Source: Polaromonas eurypsychrophila (GTDB lineage: Bacteria > Pseudomonadota > Gammaproteobacteria > Burkholderiales > Burkholderiaceae_C). From it: 64,000 bases of DNA. A program made the position numbers and the translations under genes. Below, one piece after another: positions 18,479 through 27,567 of this stretch (its first letter is position 1; the number at the start of each line of letters is the position of its first letter). The notes beneath the pieces were generated by a model. That model worked only from the letters and a program-made list of their open reading frames with translations. It did no database searches and was not told the origin of the DNA. The stretch is taken from positions 186,001-250,000 of the forward strand of contig NZ_BMIG01000005.1 of the NCBI RefSeq assembly GCF_014641715.1, written 5' to 3'.

Positions 18479-19783
18479 CTACCGGCCGAGAAAATGCGCC
18501 AGTGCCTGCACCGTGTTGGCCGCCGCGCCGCGGTGCCGCGCTGCAAACGTGAGGCTGGCCGCTGCGGCCACTTGCTGCGTTGTCGGCCGGGCCAGCATGG
18601 CGCGGGCGCTGCGTACTGCCTCGTCCATATCCACCGCGCGGCGCGCCGCGCCGGCCGCTTCCGCCAGTTCGGACACCTCGGCGAAGTTGAAGGTGTGCGG
18701 GCCCATGATCACGGGGCAGCCGCAGGCAGCGGCCTCGATCAGGTTCTGCCCACCCAGTGGTGCAAAACTGCCGCCCAGCAAAGCGACATCGCTCATCGCG
18801 TAATACAGCGCCATCTCGCCCAGCGAGTCGCCGAGCCAGACGTCGGCGGCCTGCGGCTCACCGGCCCAGGCCGAGCGGCGCGAGACAGAGAGCCCGTGTT
18901 TTTCAACCAGCGCCTGCACCTCGTCAAAACGCTGCGGGTGGCGCGGCACGATGAGTACCTGAACGTGCGCGCCTGCTACGGTATTGATAGCTGCTTGCGA
19001 CCGTGTGGAAAGGGCCAGGGCCACTATTTGCTTGAGAAAATCGTCTTCCTCGCCTTCGCGCGAGCTGGCCAGCATCAGCACCGGCTGGCCCAGCGCCTGG
19101 CGCCACTGCCGGCCCTGCGCCTGTTGCGCCTCGTCTGGCGTGGCGTCGAACTTGAGGTTGCCGAACACGCCCTGCACCGTCGCGCCCAACTCACGCAGGC
19201 GCGCAGCATCGCTGTCGCTCTGGGCGTAGACCGCCGCCAGGCCTGCATAAGCCGGCCGCGACAACGGCGCGATGCGCGCGGCCTGATGCAGCGATTTGTC
19301 AGACAGGCGCGCATTGACCAGCGCCATCGGCACGCCGCGCGCCCGCGCGCAGGCCACGGTGTTGGGCCAGACTTCGGTTTCCAGCAGCAAGCCCAGGCGT
19401 GGTTTGAAGTGCATGAAAAAACGCGCGACGGCGGCTTCACTGTCCCAAGGCTGCCAGACCTGCACGTCGCCGGCCCGCAGCAACCCGACGCCCTCGGCGC
19501 GGCCAGTGGCCGTGCCATGGGTCAGCAACACGCGCAGACCCGGCCACTGGCCGCGCAGCGCGTTAATCAATATGCCCGCGGTGCGCGTTTCGCCGAGTGA
19601 TACCGCGTGCACCCAGACCAGTTCCGAAGCAGATTCGGCGGGCTGCGTGTAAAAGCCGAATCGCTCGTCTACCGCTTCCAGGTAACCGGCCTCGGCATGG
19701 CCCCGGCGCGACAGCTTGCGCCGCAGAAAAGGCTGGGCGGCCCACATCAGCAGCGAATAAAGCTTGCGGATGAAGCGCTCCAT
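18479..19783 (-). CDS. waaA: 3-deoxy-D-manno-octulosonic acid (Kdo) transferase
   Basis: A 434-residue GT-B glycosyltransferase that attaches Kdo to lipid A precursor in the inner membrane. An N-terminal membrane-binding helix (about residues 1-20) precedes the conserved LVWVHAVSLGETRTA segment with the catalytic Glu, and PLGGQNLIEAAACGCPVIMG lies in the C-terminal donor domain. The start at 19783 overlaps the stop of waaC by one base (TGATG), so a longer N-terminal reading is unlikely. A short dispersed repeat is read in frame near residues 260-270 (TRSQAAINTVAGA), a likely local insertion. Confidence 0.93.
   Translation of the reverse strand: MERFIRKLYSLLMWAAQPFLRRKLSRRGHAEAGYLEAVDERFGFYTQPAESASELVWVHAVSLGETRTAGILINALRGQWPGLRVLLTHGTATGRAEGVGLLRAGDVQVWQPWDSEAAVARFFMHFKPRLGLLLETEVWPNTVACARARGVPMALVNARLSDKSLHQAARIAPLSRPAYAGLAAVYAQSDSDAARLRELGATVQGVFGNLKFDATPDEAQQAQGRQWRQALGQPVLMLASSREGEEDDFLKQIVALALSTRSQAAINTVAGAHVQVLIVPRHPQRFDEVQALVEKHGLSVSRRSAWAGEPQAADVWLGDSLGEMALYYAMSDVALLGGSFAPLGGQNLIEAAACGCPVIMGPHTFNFAEVSELAEAAGAARRAVDMDEAVRSARAMLARPTTQQVAAAASLTFAARHRGAAANTVQALAHFLGR
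18975..19000. repeat. Short dispersed palindromic repeat, copy b (inside waaA)
   Basis: GCTACGGTATTGATAGCTGC followed by TTGCGA matches the core of the other copies at 140, 23259, 24078 and 51325. It is translated as part of WaaA on the minus strand without breaking the frame. Confidence 0.6.
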
Positions 19784-20835
19784 CACGTCGTCTCCCCAAG
19801 GCCATGTGCAGGCGCTGGCTGACAGGTCAGCCAGGCAGTCCACACCTGGCTGACGGAAGGCGAAGGCTGCGCGAACACACTGAGCTGGCGAGCGCCCTTT
19901 TCACCGGTGGAATCCGGCAGCGGCCCGGTGCGCCAAGCGGTGTCGAAGTTGTAGATCTGCACATGCGGCAAGTCGAGCGCCACGGCGATGTGGCTGAGCC
20001 CACTGTCCACGCCGATGACGCCGGCACATTGCGCAAGCTGCTGCGTGAGCTGGTCCAGCGCAAGCCGCGGTAACACGACTGCATTGACGAGCGCTTTTTC
20101 TTCGCTGGTGTTCAAGCCCTCAGCAATCGCCTGGCTGCTTGCCAGCTCGTCGTCGCTGCCATGCGGCAGCACGATCAGGTAACCCTGGGCATTGAGTTGC
20201 TGGCCCAACGCCACCCAGTGGTCCAGCGGCCAGAGCTTGTCGGCGCGTGAGCTTCCATGTACAAACGCTATGGATTCAGGAGCAAAATGTTCACGTTCGG
20301 CATGGGCTGGAGACCGATTTAATCCATAATCCGGGCGCACCGCCGGGGTGTAGCCCAACGCACGCGCAGCCAGCTCGCGCCCGCGCACTACGGCGTGGCT
20401 GTGCGGCGCCATGGCAATCGCCACATCGGCCACCCAGCGTGTCGGCGCTTCGTAGCCCGAGCCTTCGGTCTGGTTGGCCATGGCGTAACGCCTGCCGCTG
20501 GGCGTCAGCCTCGTCAGCCAGGCAATTAGCGCTGACTTGGTCAGCCCCTGCAGGTCAATCACCGCGTCATAGTGCTGGTTTTGCAGCTCGCGCCGGAAGG
20601 CGCGCCACGCGCTGCGCGTGGCCGCGCTGAAGGGTGCCTTGCGCCAGCGCCGCAGCTCGCAGCTGATGACGCGCTGCAGGCCCGCACACAGCAGCGGGGT
20701 CAGCAGCGGCGCAAAGGCCTTTTCCACCACCCAGTCGATCTGCGCACCGGGATGCGCGGCCAGGATGTCCTGCACCACAGGCAGCGTGTGCACCACGTCG
20801 CCCAGCGAAGAGAGTTTGACAATCAACACCTTCAC
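19783..20835 (-). CDS. waaC: Lipopolysaccharide heptosyltransferase I
   Basis: A 350-residue GT9 enzyme that adds the first heptose to Kdo2-lipid A. It has the family start MKVLIVKLSSLGDVVHTLPV and the nucleotide-sugar site GVIGVDSGLSHIAVALDLP near residue 285. It is transcribed with waaA (one-base overlap) and probably with the upstream phosphomannomutase gene, which supplies activated sugar precursors. A REP-type repeat separates it from that gene. Confidence 0.95.
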   Translation of the reverse strand: MKVLIVKLSSLGDVVHTLPVVQDILAAHPGAQIDWVVEKAFAPLLTPLLCAGLQRVISCELRRWRKAPFSAATRSAWRAFRRELQNQHYDAVIDLQGLTKSALIAWLTRLTPSGRRYAMANQTEGSGYEAPTRWVADVAIAMAPHSHAVVRGRELAARALGYTPAVRPDYGLNRSPAHAEREHFAPESIAFVHGSSRADKLWPLDHWVALGQQLNAQGYLIVLPHGSDDELASSQAIAEGLNTSEEKALVNAVVLPRLALDQLTQQLAQCAGVIGVDSGLSHIAVALDLPHVQIYNFDTAWRTGPLPDSTGEKGARQLSVFAQPSPSVSQVWTAWLTCQPAPAHGLGETT

Positions 20836-20840
20836 GCTTT

Positions 20841-20922
20841 GTCATTGCGGGCTTGACCCGCAATCCATCGTCGCGCAGCCGCGAGTTCGACACATGGATC
20901 CCGGGTCGAGCCCGGGATGACA
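20841..20922. repeat. REP-type intergenic repeat pair
   Basis: Two short palindromes, GTCATTGCGGGCTTGACCCG and GGATCCCGGGTCGAGCCCGG, each with flanking TGAC/GTCA ends, are arranged head-to-head. This is the common proteobacterial repeat of the form GTCATTGCGGGCTTGACCCGCAA. It lies between waaC and the phosphomannomutase gene. Confidence 0.8.
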
Positions 20923-20932
20923 GCGACCGGGC

Positions 20933-22327
20933 TCAATGGGCCGGAGCTGTAAAATTCGCGTCCGGCTTGACGCTGCGCAGCAGCTTGAGCATGTCGACCT
21001 CGATGCGTTTGAGCGCGACCTCGGTGTGCCCTTCAAACCGCAGCACCAGCACCGGCGTGGTGTTGGACGCGCGGATCAGGCCGAAGCCGTCCGGCCAGTC
21101 CACACGCACGCCATCAATCGTGCTGATCTTTGCCGGTGCCGCAAAAGCTGCGATCTTGATGAGTTGCTCTACCACCGTGTGCGGCTCACCTTCCTTGCAG
21201 GCCACGTTGAGTTCGGGCGTGCTGAAGCTGGTCGGCAGGCCGTTGAGCAGTGCGCCTACGTCGGTCACCTTGCTCAGGATTTCCAGCAGGCGCGCGCCGG
21301 CATAGGTCCCGTCGTCGAATCCGAACCAGCGCTCCTTGAAAAAGATGTGGCCGCTCATCTCGCCGCCCAGCGGGGAGTTGACTTCCTTCATCTTCGCCTT
21401 GATCAGCGAATGACCGGTCTTGTACATCAGGGGCACGCCGCCGGCCGCTGCAATTTCGGGCGCCAGGCGTTGCGAACATTTCACGTCGTACACGATGGTG
21501 CCGCCCGGAGCGCGCGAAAGCACATCGCGCGCAAACAGCATCATCTGGCGGTCCGGGTAGATGTTCTGGCCATCACGCGTGACGATACCCAGGCGGTCGC
21601 CGTCGCCGTCAAAGGCCAGGCCCAACTCAGCGTCACCGGCCTGCAGCGCAGTGATCAGGTCTTTCAGGTTCTCGGGCTTGCTCGGGTCCGGGTGATGGTT
21701 GGGAAAATCGCCATCGACTTCGCTGAACAACTCGGTCACTTCGCAGCCTAGCGCGCGGAAGATGCCGGGCGCAGAAGCGCCGGCAATGCCGTTGCCGGAG
21801 TCGATCACGATCTTCATGGGCCGCGCCAGCTTGATGTCGGAAACGATGCGGTCACGATACGGCGCCAGCACATTAATGTGGGTGATCTTCCCGGTGCGAG
21901 CCTGTGGGACCGCACTATCGGAATCATCGGCTTCCATGCGCTGGCGCAGGCCCTGGATCTCGTCGCCGTAAATGGCGCGGCCGGCCAACACCATCTTGAA
22001 GCCGTTGTAGTTCTTGGGGTTGTGGCTGCCGGTGATCTGGATGCCGGAGTTCGCGAGCGTGCAGGCCGCGAAATAAAGCATGGGCGTGGTGACCATGCCG
22101 ACATCGACCACATCGACGCCGCTAGCGACCAGGCCGCGGATCAGGGCCGCGCTGAGCGCCGGTCCGCTGACACGGCCATCGCGGCCCACAGCTACTATCG
22201 CCTCGCCCTGCAGCAGCGCACTGACGCCGAAAGCGCGGCCCAGTGCTTCGGCCACAGCTTCGTTGATGGTGGAAGGCACGACACCGCGGATGTCGTAAGC
22301 CTTGAAAATCGAGGGGTTCAGCTGCAT
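20933..22327 (-). CDS. Phosphomannomutase/phosphoglucomutase
   Basis: A 464-residue alpha-D-phosphohexomutase (ManB/AlgC type). It has the substrate-recognition start FKAYDIRGVVPS, the phosphoserine loop ITGSHNPKNYNG (about residue 108), the metal-binding loop AFDGDGDRLGIV (about 240) and the sugar-binding loop GGEMSGHIFF (about 325). It interconverts hexose 1- and 6-phosphates for LPS and exopolysaccharide precursors. The start MQLNPSIFK at 22327 removes a 42-residue non-homologous extension. Followed by waaC and waaA on the same strand. Confidence 0.93.
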   Translation of the reverse strand: MQLNPSIFKAYDIRGVVPSTINEAVAEALGRAFGVSALLQGEAIVAVGRDGRVSGPALSAALIRGLVASGVDVVDVGMVTTPMLYFAACTLANSGIQITGSHNPKNYNGFKMVLAGRAIYGDEIQGLRQRMEADDSDSAVPQARTGKITHINVLAPYRDRIVSDIKLARPMKIVIDSGNGIAGASAPGIFRALGCEVTELFSEVDGDFPNHHPDPSKPENLKDLITALQAGDAELGLAFDGDGDRLGIVTRDGQNIYPDRQMMLFARDVLSRAPGGTIVYDVKCSQRLAPEIAAAGGVPLMYKTGHSLIKAKMKEVNSPLGGEMSGHIFFKERWFGFDDGTYAGARLLEILSKVTDVGALLNGLPTSFSTPELNVACKEGEPHTVVEQLIKIAAFAAPAKISTIDGVRVDWPDGFGLIRASNTTPVLVLRFEGHTEVALKRIEVDMLKLLRSVKPDANFTAPAH

Positions 22328-22439
22328 GGGTCGGCGCTTTCCTGGGGTTGCTGTAGCGCACTGATTGTAGGCGCGGGGTGGGCGGGGAAGATGTCCGAAA
22401 ACGGCTAGTCTGTACCGGCCTGCGACGTATGATTCAGCC

Positions 22440-24140
22440 ATGACCACGGACAACGCACTCCTCGCCGACGACGCCTGTTACCTCGCGCTGAAGACGCGGG
22501 ACGCACGTTTTGACGGCAGCTTTTTCACCGGTGTGACTTCCACCGGCATCTACTGCCGGCCGGTCTGCAGCGTGAAAACACCCAAGCGCGAAAACTGCCG
22601 CTTCTTCGGCCATGCAGCGCAGGCAGAAAACGCCGGCTTTCGGCCCTGCTTGCGCTGCCGACCCGAGCTGGCACCGCATTCGGTGGTCTGGTCGATTCAG
22701 GATGCCAGCTACATCCTGGCGCATCAGGCAGCCCGCCTGCTTGATGAGCCCGAGGCGTGGACAAATATAGCCCCCACGCTCGGCACTGGCGTGTCCTCGC
22801 TGCCCCCCGAGGGGGCGCTGCGCCTGCGGCCCGGCAAAGCCGGTTCCGCGGCCCCGGCTGGTAATGAGAGAACTACTTCGCGGCGCACGCCCGTGACATC
22901 CGAACCGACGGTGGCAGGCCTGGCGGCAAAACTCGGCGTCAGCGACCGCCATGTCCGGCGCATTTTCGAGACCCAGTTCGGCGTCTCGCCGATGCAGTAT
23001 CTGCAAACGCGCCGGCTGCTGACGGCCAAGCAGTTGCTGGCAGATACCGCGCTGCCGATCACGCAGGTGGCGCTGATCAGCGGTTATGCGAGCGTGCGCC
23101 GCTTCAACGCCGCCTTTGTTGGGCACTACGGCCTGAACCCGACGCAGTTGCGTCGCCAGGGCAACACGCCGACGGACCAAGGTATCACCGTCAAACTCGG
23201 CTACCGGCCGCCTTACGACGTGGCGGCGATGGTCGGTTTTTTCAAAAAACGACAGATAAACGCTATTGAATTTGTAGCTGATGATTCAGGCGGAACAAGG
23301 GTTGGACGCACTTTTCGTGTGGAAACCGGCGGCAAGGTTCACGCCGGCTGGCTGCTGGCCAGCTTTGACGAAAGCCGCAGCCATGTGGCGCTGCGCATCA
23401 GCGACTCGCTGCGCGAGGTGTTGCCGCTGGTGATACGCCGGGTGCGCGCCATGCTGGACCTGGACGCCGATCCGCAGGCCATCAACAGCGTGCTGCACGA
23501 CAGCTTTCCGGGTGGCGACGGCCTGCGTGTTCCGGGCGCGTTGGACGGCTACGAGCTGGCGGTGCGCGCCGTGCTGGGCCAGCAGATCACGGTGGCGGCG
23601 GCGCGCACGCTGGCGCAACGCATGGTCGACAAACTTGGCGAGCCGATTGAAACACCGTGGCCGGGCCTGACGCGCCTCTTCCCCTCAGCCGCCGTGCTGG
23701 CGCAGGCCAGCGGCGATGCGCTGGGGCAACTGGGCATTGTGCGACAGCGTCAGACGGCGATTGTCGGTATCGCCAAAGCCGTCGCAGAAAAGCGCGTGCA
23801 GTTGCACGGCGGCGCCGATGTCAACGCCACCATTGCCGCATTGAAAGAATTGCCCGGCATCGGCGACTGGACAGCGCAATACATCGCCATGCGCGCGCTG
23901 CGCTGGCCCGACGCCTTTCCGGCCGGTGACGTGGCGCTGCACAAGGCGCTGGGTGTGCAGGAACTGAAGAATCCGGCCAAAGAAGCCGAGCAGGCCTCGC
24001 TGGCCTGGAAACCCTGGCGCAGCTACGCGGTGATACGCGCCTGGAGCGGCGCGATGGAGGCTGCAACTGCCTCGCCAAACGCTACTGAATTGATAGCTGC
24101 CAGCGCCCTTCCGGAAAGGGCTGGAGTCCAAAAATCTTGA
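22440..24140 (+). CDS. Bifunctional Ada-like / AlkA DNA-3-methyladenine glycosylase II
   Basis: A 566-residue three-part protein. First is an Ada-type zinc/methyl-acceptor domain (TSTGIYCRPVCSVKTPKREN, then GFRPCLRCRPE; four Cys), then an AraC-type HTH (about residues 155-235), an AlkA N-terminal domain, and the HhH-GPD glycosylase (LKELPGIGDWTAQYIAMRAL, catalytic Asp in FPAGDVAL). It removes alkylated bases and may sense methyl phosphotriesters. Between the Ada domain and the HTH lies a ~40-residue stretch coded by the dispersed element at 22770-22860, and two short repeats are also read in frame (23259, 24078). It starts divergently from the phosphomannomutase gene. Confidence 0.9.
   Translation: MTTDNALLADDACYLALKTRDARFDGSFFTGVTSTGIYCRPVCSVKTPKRENCRFFGHAAQAENAGFRPCLRCRPELAPHSVVWSIQDASYILAHQAARLLDEPEAWTNIAPTLGTGVSSLPPEGALRLRPGKAGSAAPAGNERTTSRRTPVTSEPTVAGLAAKLGVSDRHVRRIFETQFGVSPMQYLQTRRLLTAKQLLADTALPITQVALISGYASVRRFNAAFVGHYGLNPTQLRRQGNTPTDQGITVKLGYRPPYDVAAMVGFFKKRQINAIEFVADDSGGTRVGRTFRVETGGKVHAGWLLASFDESRSHVALRISDSLREVLPLVIRRVRAMLDLDADPQAINSVLHDSFPGGDGLRVPGALDGYELAVRAVLGQQITVAAARTLAQRMVDKLGEPIETPWPGLTRLFPSAAVLAQASGDALGQLGIVRQRQTAIVGIAKAVAEKRVQLHGGADVNATIAALKELPGIGDWTAQYIAMRALRWPDAFPAGDVALHKALGVQELKNPAKEAEQASLAWKPWRSYAVIRAWSGAMEAATASPNATELIAASALPERAGVQKS
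22770..22860 (+). repeat. Dispersed ~85-bp element, copy B (inside the AlkA/Ada gene)
   Basis: Reads GCCCCCACGCTCGGCACTGG, then TGCCCCCCGAGGGGGCGCTG, then CGGCCCGG. The parts occur in the same order as in copies A, C and D. It is translated in frame in the linker between the Ada zinc domain and the HTH. Confidence 0.75.
23259..23283. repeat. Short dispersed palindromic repeat, copy c (inside the AlkA/Ada gene)
   Basis: AACGCTATTGAATTTGTAGC matches the core of the short repeat family. It is translated within the AlkA N-terminal domain without disturbing the frame. Confidence 0.5.
24078..24107. repeat. Short dispersed palindromic repeat, copy d (3' end of the AlkA/Ada gene)
   Basis: AACGCTACTGAATTGATAGC then TGCCAGCGCCC. 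It encodes the non-conserved C-terminal tail of the glycosylase (ATELIAASALPERAG), which suggests the repeat extended the gene. Confidence 0.6.
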
Positions 24141-24202
24141 CAGTAGCCTGCACGACCGAAAACCCGACACTTTTCAATGAGAGACACTCCAGGGAGCGCA
24201 CC

Positions 24203-24724
24203 ATGAAATTCTCCAACCCCATCGTCCAGACCCGCTATGAGAGCCCGCTGGGCAGCATCATCATTGCAGCCACTGCCGAAGGCCTGGCCGGGCTGTGGTT
24301 CGACGGCCAGCGGCATTTGCCTGCGGAGCTGGTGGGTCCGGCTGTCTGGCCCAGCGACCCTGAACACCCGGTGCTGAAAGAAGTCATCCGGCAACTCAGC
24401 GAATACTTCGCCGGCCAGCGCATCGAATTTGATGTGCCGCTGGACTTGGCCTACGGCACGGCTTTTCAACAATCGGTCTGGCAGGCGCTGCTGAAAATTC
24501 CCCAGGGCGGCACAGCCAGCTACAGCGAGGTTAGCGCCCGCATCGGCAAGCCGGCCGCAGTGCGTGCCGTGGGCGCGGCCGTTGGCCGCAACCCGGTCAG
24601 CATTATCGTGCCCTGCCACCGCGTCATGGGCGCCAACGGCTCCCTCACTGGGTACGCCGGTGGGCTGGAGCGCAAAAGCGCGCTGCTCAAGCTGGAGGGC
24701 GTGCGCTTTGAGGGCGCCATGTGA
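24203..24724 (+). CDS. ogt: Methylated-DNA--protein-cysteine S-methyltransferase
   Basis: A 173-residue suicide repair enzyme that transfers the methyl group from O6-methylguanine to its own cysteine. The active site IIVPCHRVMGANGSLTGYAG (Cys near residue 138) and the HTH SYSEVSARIGKPAAVRAVG are clear. The start at 24203 has a ribosome binding site (AGGGAG, 6-bp spacing). It follows the AlkA/Ada gene by 62 bp, forming an alkylation-repair pair, and its TGA overlaps the GTG start of the transporter gene behind it. Confidence 0.95.
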   Translation: MKFSNPIVQTRYESPLGSIIIAATAEGLAGLWFDGQRHLPAELVGPAVWPSDPEHPVLKEVIRQLSEYFAGQRIEFDVPLDLAYGTAFQQSVWQALLKIPQGGTASYSEVSARIGKPAAVRAVGAAVGRNPVSIIVPCHRVMGANGSLTGYAGGLERKSALLKLEGVRFEGAM

Positions 24725-25626
24725 CGGCTGGACCTTCTGAACTGAAAAACAAACGCTGGCTCAACGATTTCATGTTGCTGGCAGCCATCTGGGGCTCGTC
24801 CTTCCTGTTCACGCGCATCGCCGTGGTGGACTTCGGCCCGCTGCCGACCGCCGCCGTGCGCGTTGGCATTGCCGCGGCCTTTTTGTTGCCGCTGGTGCTG
24901 CTGCGCGGGCTGGGTGGCGTGTTGTTGAAAAACTGGCGCCGCGTGTTCCTGGTCGGCCTGTTCAATTCGGGCATTCCGTTTGCATGTTTTGCGTTTGCGC
25001 TGCTGTCCATCACCACCGGGCTATCGGCCATTCTCAACGCCACAGTTCCGATGTTCGGTGCCATCGTCGCCTGGTTCTGGCTGAAGGACAGGCCCACCGG
25101 CTCGCGCGTGCTGGGCCTGTTGATCGGTTTTGCTGGCGTGGCGATGCTGGCCTGGGACAAGGCGACCTTCAAGCCCGACGCATCCGGCGTGGCGCCGGGC
25201 TGGGCCGTGTTGGCCTGCCTGTTTGCCTGTGTCTGTTATGCGCTGTCGGCCAGTTATGCCAAGCGTCACCTCACCGGCCTGCCGCCGCTGGTGACTGCCG
25301 CCGGCAGCCAGATCGGCGCGACCGTGGGCCTGGTCCTGCCGGCCGTCTGGCTGTGGCCTGCGCAAACGCCGGGCGGCGGCGCGTGGCTGGCGGTCGCGGC
25401 CGTCGGCGTGTTGTGCACCGGCATCGCCTACGTCCTCTACTTTCGGCTGATAGAAACCGCCGGCCCGGCGCGCGCACTGGCCGTGACCTTTGTGGTGCCG
25501 GTGTTCGCGGTGTTCTACGGCGCGGTCTTTCTGGGCGAGGTGGTGACGCTGTGGATGCTGCTGTGCGCGGTGGTGATCATCTGCGGCACCGCGTTGTCCA
25601 CCGGTTTGCTTAAGCTCGGGCGATGA
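24721..25626 (+). CDS. EamA/DMT-family transporter
   Basis: A 301-residue inner-membrane protein with ten predicted transmembrane helices in two EamA repeats (the first begins LLAAIWGSSFLFTRIAVVDF). Family members export amino acids or other metabolites; the substrate is not predictable. The GTG start overlaps the ogt stop codon (GTGA), and its own TGA overlaps the ATG of a 54-residue gene. The three genes are therefore translationally coupled. Confidence 0.88.
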   Translation: MTAGPSELKNKRWLNDFMLLAAIWGSSFLFTRIAVVDFGPLPTAAVRVGIAAAFLLPLVLLRGLGGVLLKNWRRVFLVGLFNSGIPFACFAFALLSITTGLSAILNATVPMFGAIVAWFWLKDRPTGSRVLGLLIGFAGVAMLAWDKATFKPDASGVAPGWAVLACLFACVCYALSASYAKRHLTGLPPLVTAAGSQIGATVGLVLPAVWLWPAQTPGGGAWLAVAAVGVLCTGIAYVLYFRLIETAGPARALAVTFVVPVFAVFYGAVFLGEVVTLWMLLCAVVIICGTALSTGLLKLGR

Positions 25627-25787
25627 CTTCCGCCCGCAAAATGAAGCTCAAGCTGACAGCGCCAAAGCCGCGCAATCCGCTGGTGGCGCCGGCCCTGCAG
25701 CGCAAGGCGGGTTCACATCAGAGATCCGCCGCCGCCTTGCGCCGCGCGGAGAAAATGGCGCTCAAAAAGCAGATCAACGAGAGTTGA
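25623..25787 (+). CDS. Small basic hypothetical protein (54 aa)
   Basis: A 54-residue, strongly basic protein with many Lys/Arg, including PKPRNPLVAPALQRKAGSHQ, then AALRRAEKMALKKQ. Its ATG overlaps the transporter stop (ATGA), and codon use matches the neighbours, supporting real translation. Small proteins of this pattern (N-P-x-V-A-x-A-x-x-R-K-A-G) recur in Burkholderiales as far as I recall, but no function is known. The basic character suggests nucleic-acid or ribosome contact; this is only an inference. Confidence 0.65.
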   Translation: MTSARKMKLKLTAPKPRNPLVAPALQRKAGSHQRSAAALRRAEKMALKKQINES

Positions 25788-25804
25788 CCATCAGGGCGCG
25801 CCTG

Positions 25805-26461
25805 TTAGACCGAACCGGCAACGACGTTGATGGTCAACGCCACGATCAGCACATTGAAGGTAAATGACAAGATGCCATGGCCCAGCGTCAGCCGGCGCAT
25901 CTCGCGTGAGCTGACCTGCACGTCCGACACCTGCGAAGTCATGCCGATTACGAAGGAGTAGTACAGAAAGTCGAAGTAGTCGGGGTCAGGCTGGTTCGGA
26001 AACACCAGCCCCGGTCCATCAGGCTCCTTGCGCTTTTCTTCATGGTAATAACGGTGCGCATAGTGGAACGCGTAAATAGTGTGGATGAACAGCCACGACA
26101 GCGCCAGTGCCAGCATCGCCAGCGCCATGTGCAACAACCGCTCGGTGCCACCCATTTCCTTGACCTGCTGCAGCATCAACGTGATGCTGGCCACACTAGC
26201 CAGCACCGCCAGCACCATCACCCCAAAAATCACCACACTGGGCTCGTCCTGAGCCTGGGCACGCTCGCGCGTGCCTTTGGAGTCAAAAACCTCGGCCAGC
26301 CACCAGGCCAGCACCAGATACACCGCCGCGCCCACGCACCAGCCGAGCAAGGCGCGAAACGGCCAGTCTGTCGGGACGGGTAGCAACGCGACACATACGC
26401 CGGCGACCAGACCGTAAATCAAGCGCTGCGGGCCGGTGGATTCGGAAAGATGTTTGCGCAT
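25805..26461 (-). CDS. DUF1345 membrane protein
   Basis: A 218-residue protein with about five transmembrane helices. The DUF1345 features include the central WLFIHTIYAFHYAHRYYHEE segment and FPNQPDPDYFDFLYYSFVIG. The function is unknown; some members are annotated as predicted membrane proteins with ion-channel-like topology. It converges on the small gene ending at 25787. Confidence 0.85.
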   Translation of the reverse strand: MRKHLSESTGPQRLIYGLVAGVCVALLPVPTDWPFRALLGWCVGAAVYLVLAWWLAEVFDSKGTRERAQAQDEPSVVIFGVMVLAVLASVASITLMLQQVKEMGGTERLLHMALAMLALALSWLFIHTIYAFHYAHRYYHEEKRKEPDGPGLVFPNQPDPDYFDFLYYSFVIGMTSQVSDVQVSSREMRRLTLGHGILSFTFNVLIVALTINVVAGSV

Positions 26462-26681
26462 AGTCGCATTGTGGGCCAGTGTCGGCAGGCTGACTACGCC
26501 GACGCGGCGCCATGCAGGGGCGGCACGAAGAAAAAAGGGCTTGATTCTATTTTCATAGCAGCAAACCCTCGTTTCTGGAGGAGTGGATGGGCCACACGCA
26601 CCGAATGCCTCGATGTTCTGAAACCTGTCAATGACCGCACTCTACCTGCGCTAAGGTGAGAGACCCGCAGCCGCTTCAGCG

Positions 26682-27095
26682 TCAGCCTCCAAATCGGCCC
26701 GCTTGGGCCGTGACAGCAAGCGGGTTGCGAGAAGACGGCGTTTCTCGCGACTTCAGATCGTCCGGCAGGCTTGCAACATCGCCGCCCTGACGCCCGATGG
26801 CGATCAACGCATGGAGCTCGCACGCTTCTGACAACCCGGTCGCTGCGCGCGCCTTGTCGTGGTCAAAACCCGCCATTGCGTGGCAAGCCCAACCGTCTGA
26901 AGTGACCTGGAGCGCCAGATACCCCCAGGCGCACCCCGCGTCGAATGAGTGGGTGTGAGATTCCTCTGTCTTCCCTGTTCTGGGGCTGACGAAGTGCCTG
27001 TCGGAAGCAATCAGTACCAGAGCCGACGCGGCGTGAGCCCAGCGTGCGTTGAATTCCACGCAGAATTGACCCCGCAAGGCGACAACTACATCGCC
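26682..27095 (-). pseudogene. Nitroreductase-family remnant (N-terminus lost)
   Basis: About 135 residues match the second half of nitroreductase-fold flavoenzymes: ARWAHAASALVLIASDRHFV, GYLALQVTSDGWACHAMAGF, DHDKARAATGLSE and the ending DDLKSRETPSSRNPLAVTAQ. The FMN-binding N-terminal half is missing; the frame upstream (to 27263) has no resemblance to the family. Probably a truncated gene at the left edge of the accessory region. Confidence 0.7.
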
Positions 27096-27126
27096 GGCGG
27101 GCGCCGAGGCCGGGCAGGCCCTGCAC

Positions 27127-27567
27127 ATGGCAGGGTTCACCCGCCACAGACCGAAAAAAAAGGGGGCACTCACGGTCATTCTCGAAGCCCCGGGCGCACT
27201 TTGCCGAAGGACGCTGGCACATCTGCAATCAGCGCGCTTCAAGGCTGATGAGAAAAAAGCCAACGAGGCTAAGGAGGAAGCAGCGCAACAGGCCGTGCAG
27301 ACGAGCGCACGGCGTGCGGCAAGGGTGGCCAGTGAGCCGGATGCGCGGGCCTACCGGCTTTACGCGGCCCCATTCGCTGGCGCAAGTCCGGATCAGGTTG
27401 ATCTCGAGGTGGCCAAAAACATGCTGAAGGCTCATCTTTCGCATGGCGAGGTGGCAGCGCCGCTGCGCACTTCGCCCGGCCTGGCAGGACGGCACCCCGA
27501 TGCCGAGCGGCATGTCAAGGAAATCGTGAAAAAAGCGCTCAAGACGCTGAATCTCCTGGCGCCCTGA
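27127..27567 (+). CDS. Hypothetical Ala/Lys-rich protein
   Basis: A possible 146-residue protein. The central part (ADEKKANEAKEEAAQQAVQT) looks like a charged helix, and the C-terminal part (AKNMLKAHLSHGEVAAPLRT, then HPDAERHVKEIVKKALKTLN) has codon use of real coding DNA. The first ~35 residues are of doubtful quality and the true start may be further in. I do not recognise the family. It faces the nitroreductase remnant and is followed by a gene-poor stretch, so it may itself be a fragment. Confidence 0.4.
   Translation: MAGFTRHRPKKKGALTVILEAPGALCRRTLAHLQSARFKADEKKANEAKEEAAQQAVQTSARRAARVASEPDARAYRLYAAPFAGASPDQVDLEVAKNMLKAHLSHGEVAAPLRTSPGLAGRHPDAERHVKEIVKKALKTLNLLAP

Noticed and set aside
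26494..26823. A 109-residue minus-strand frame overlapping the nitroreductase remnant
   Set aside because: Arg/Cys/Ser-rich composition with no motif, and it overlaps sequence that clearly encodes a nitroreductase in another frame.
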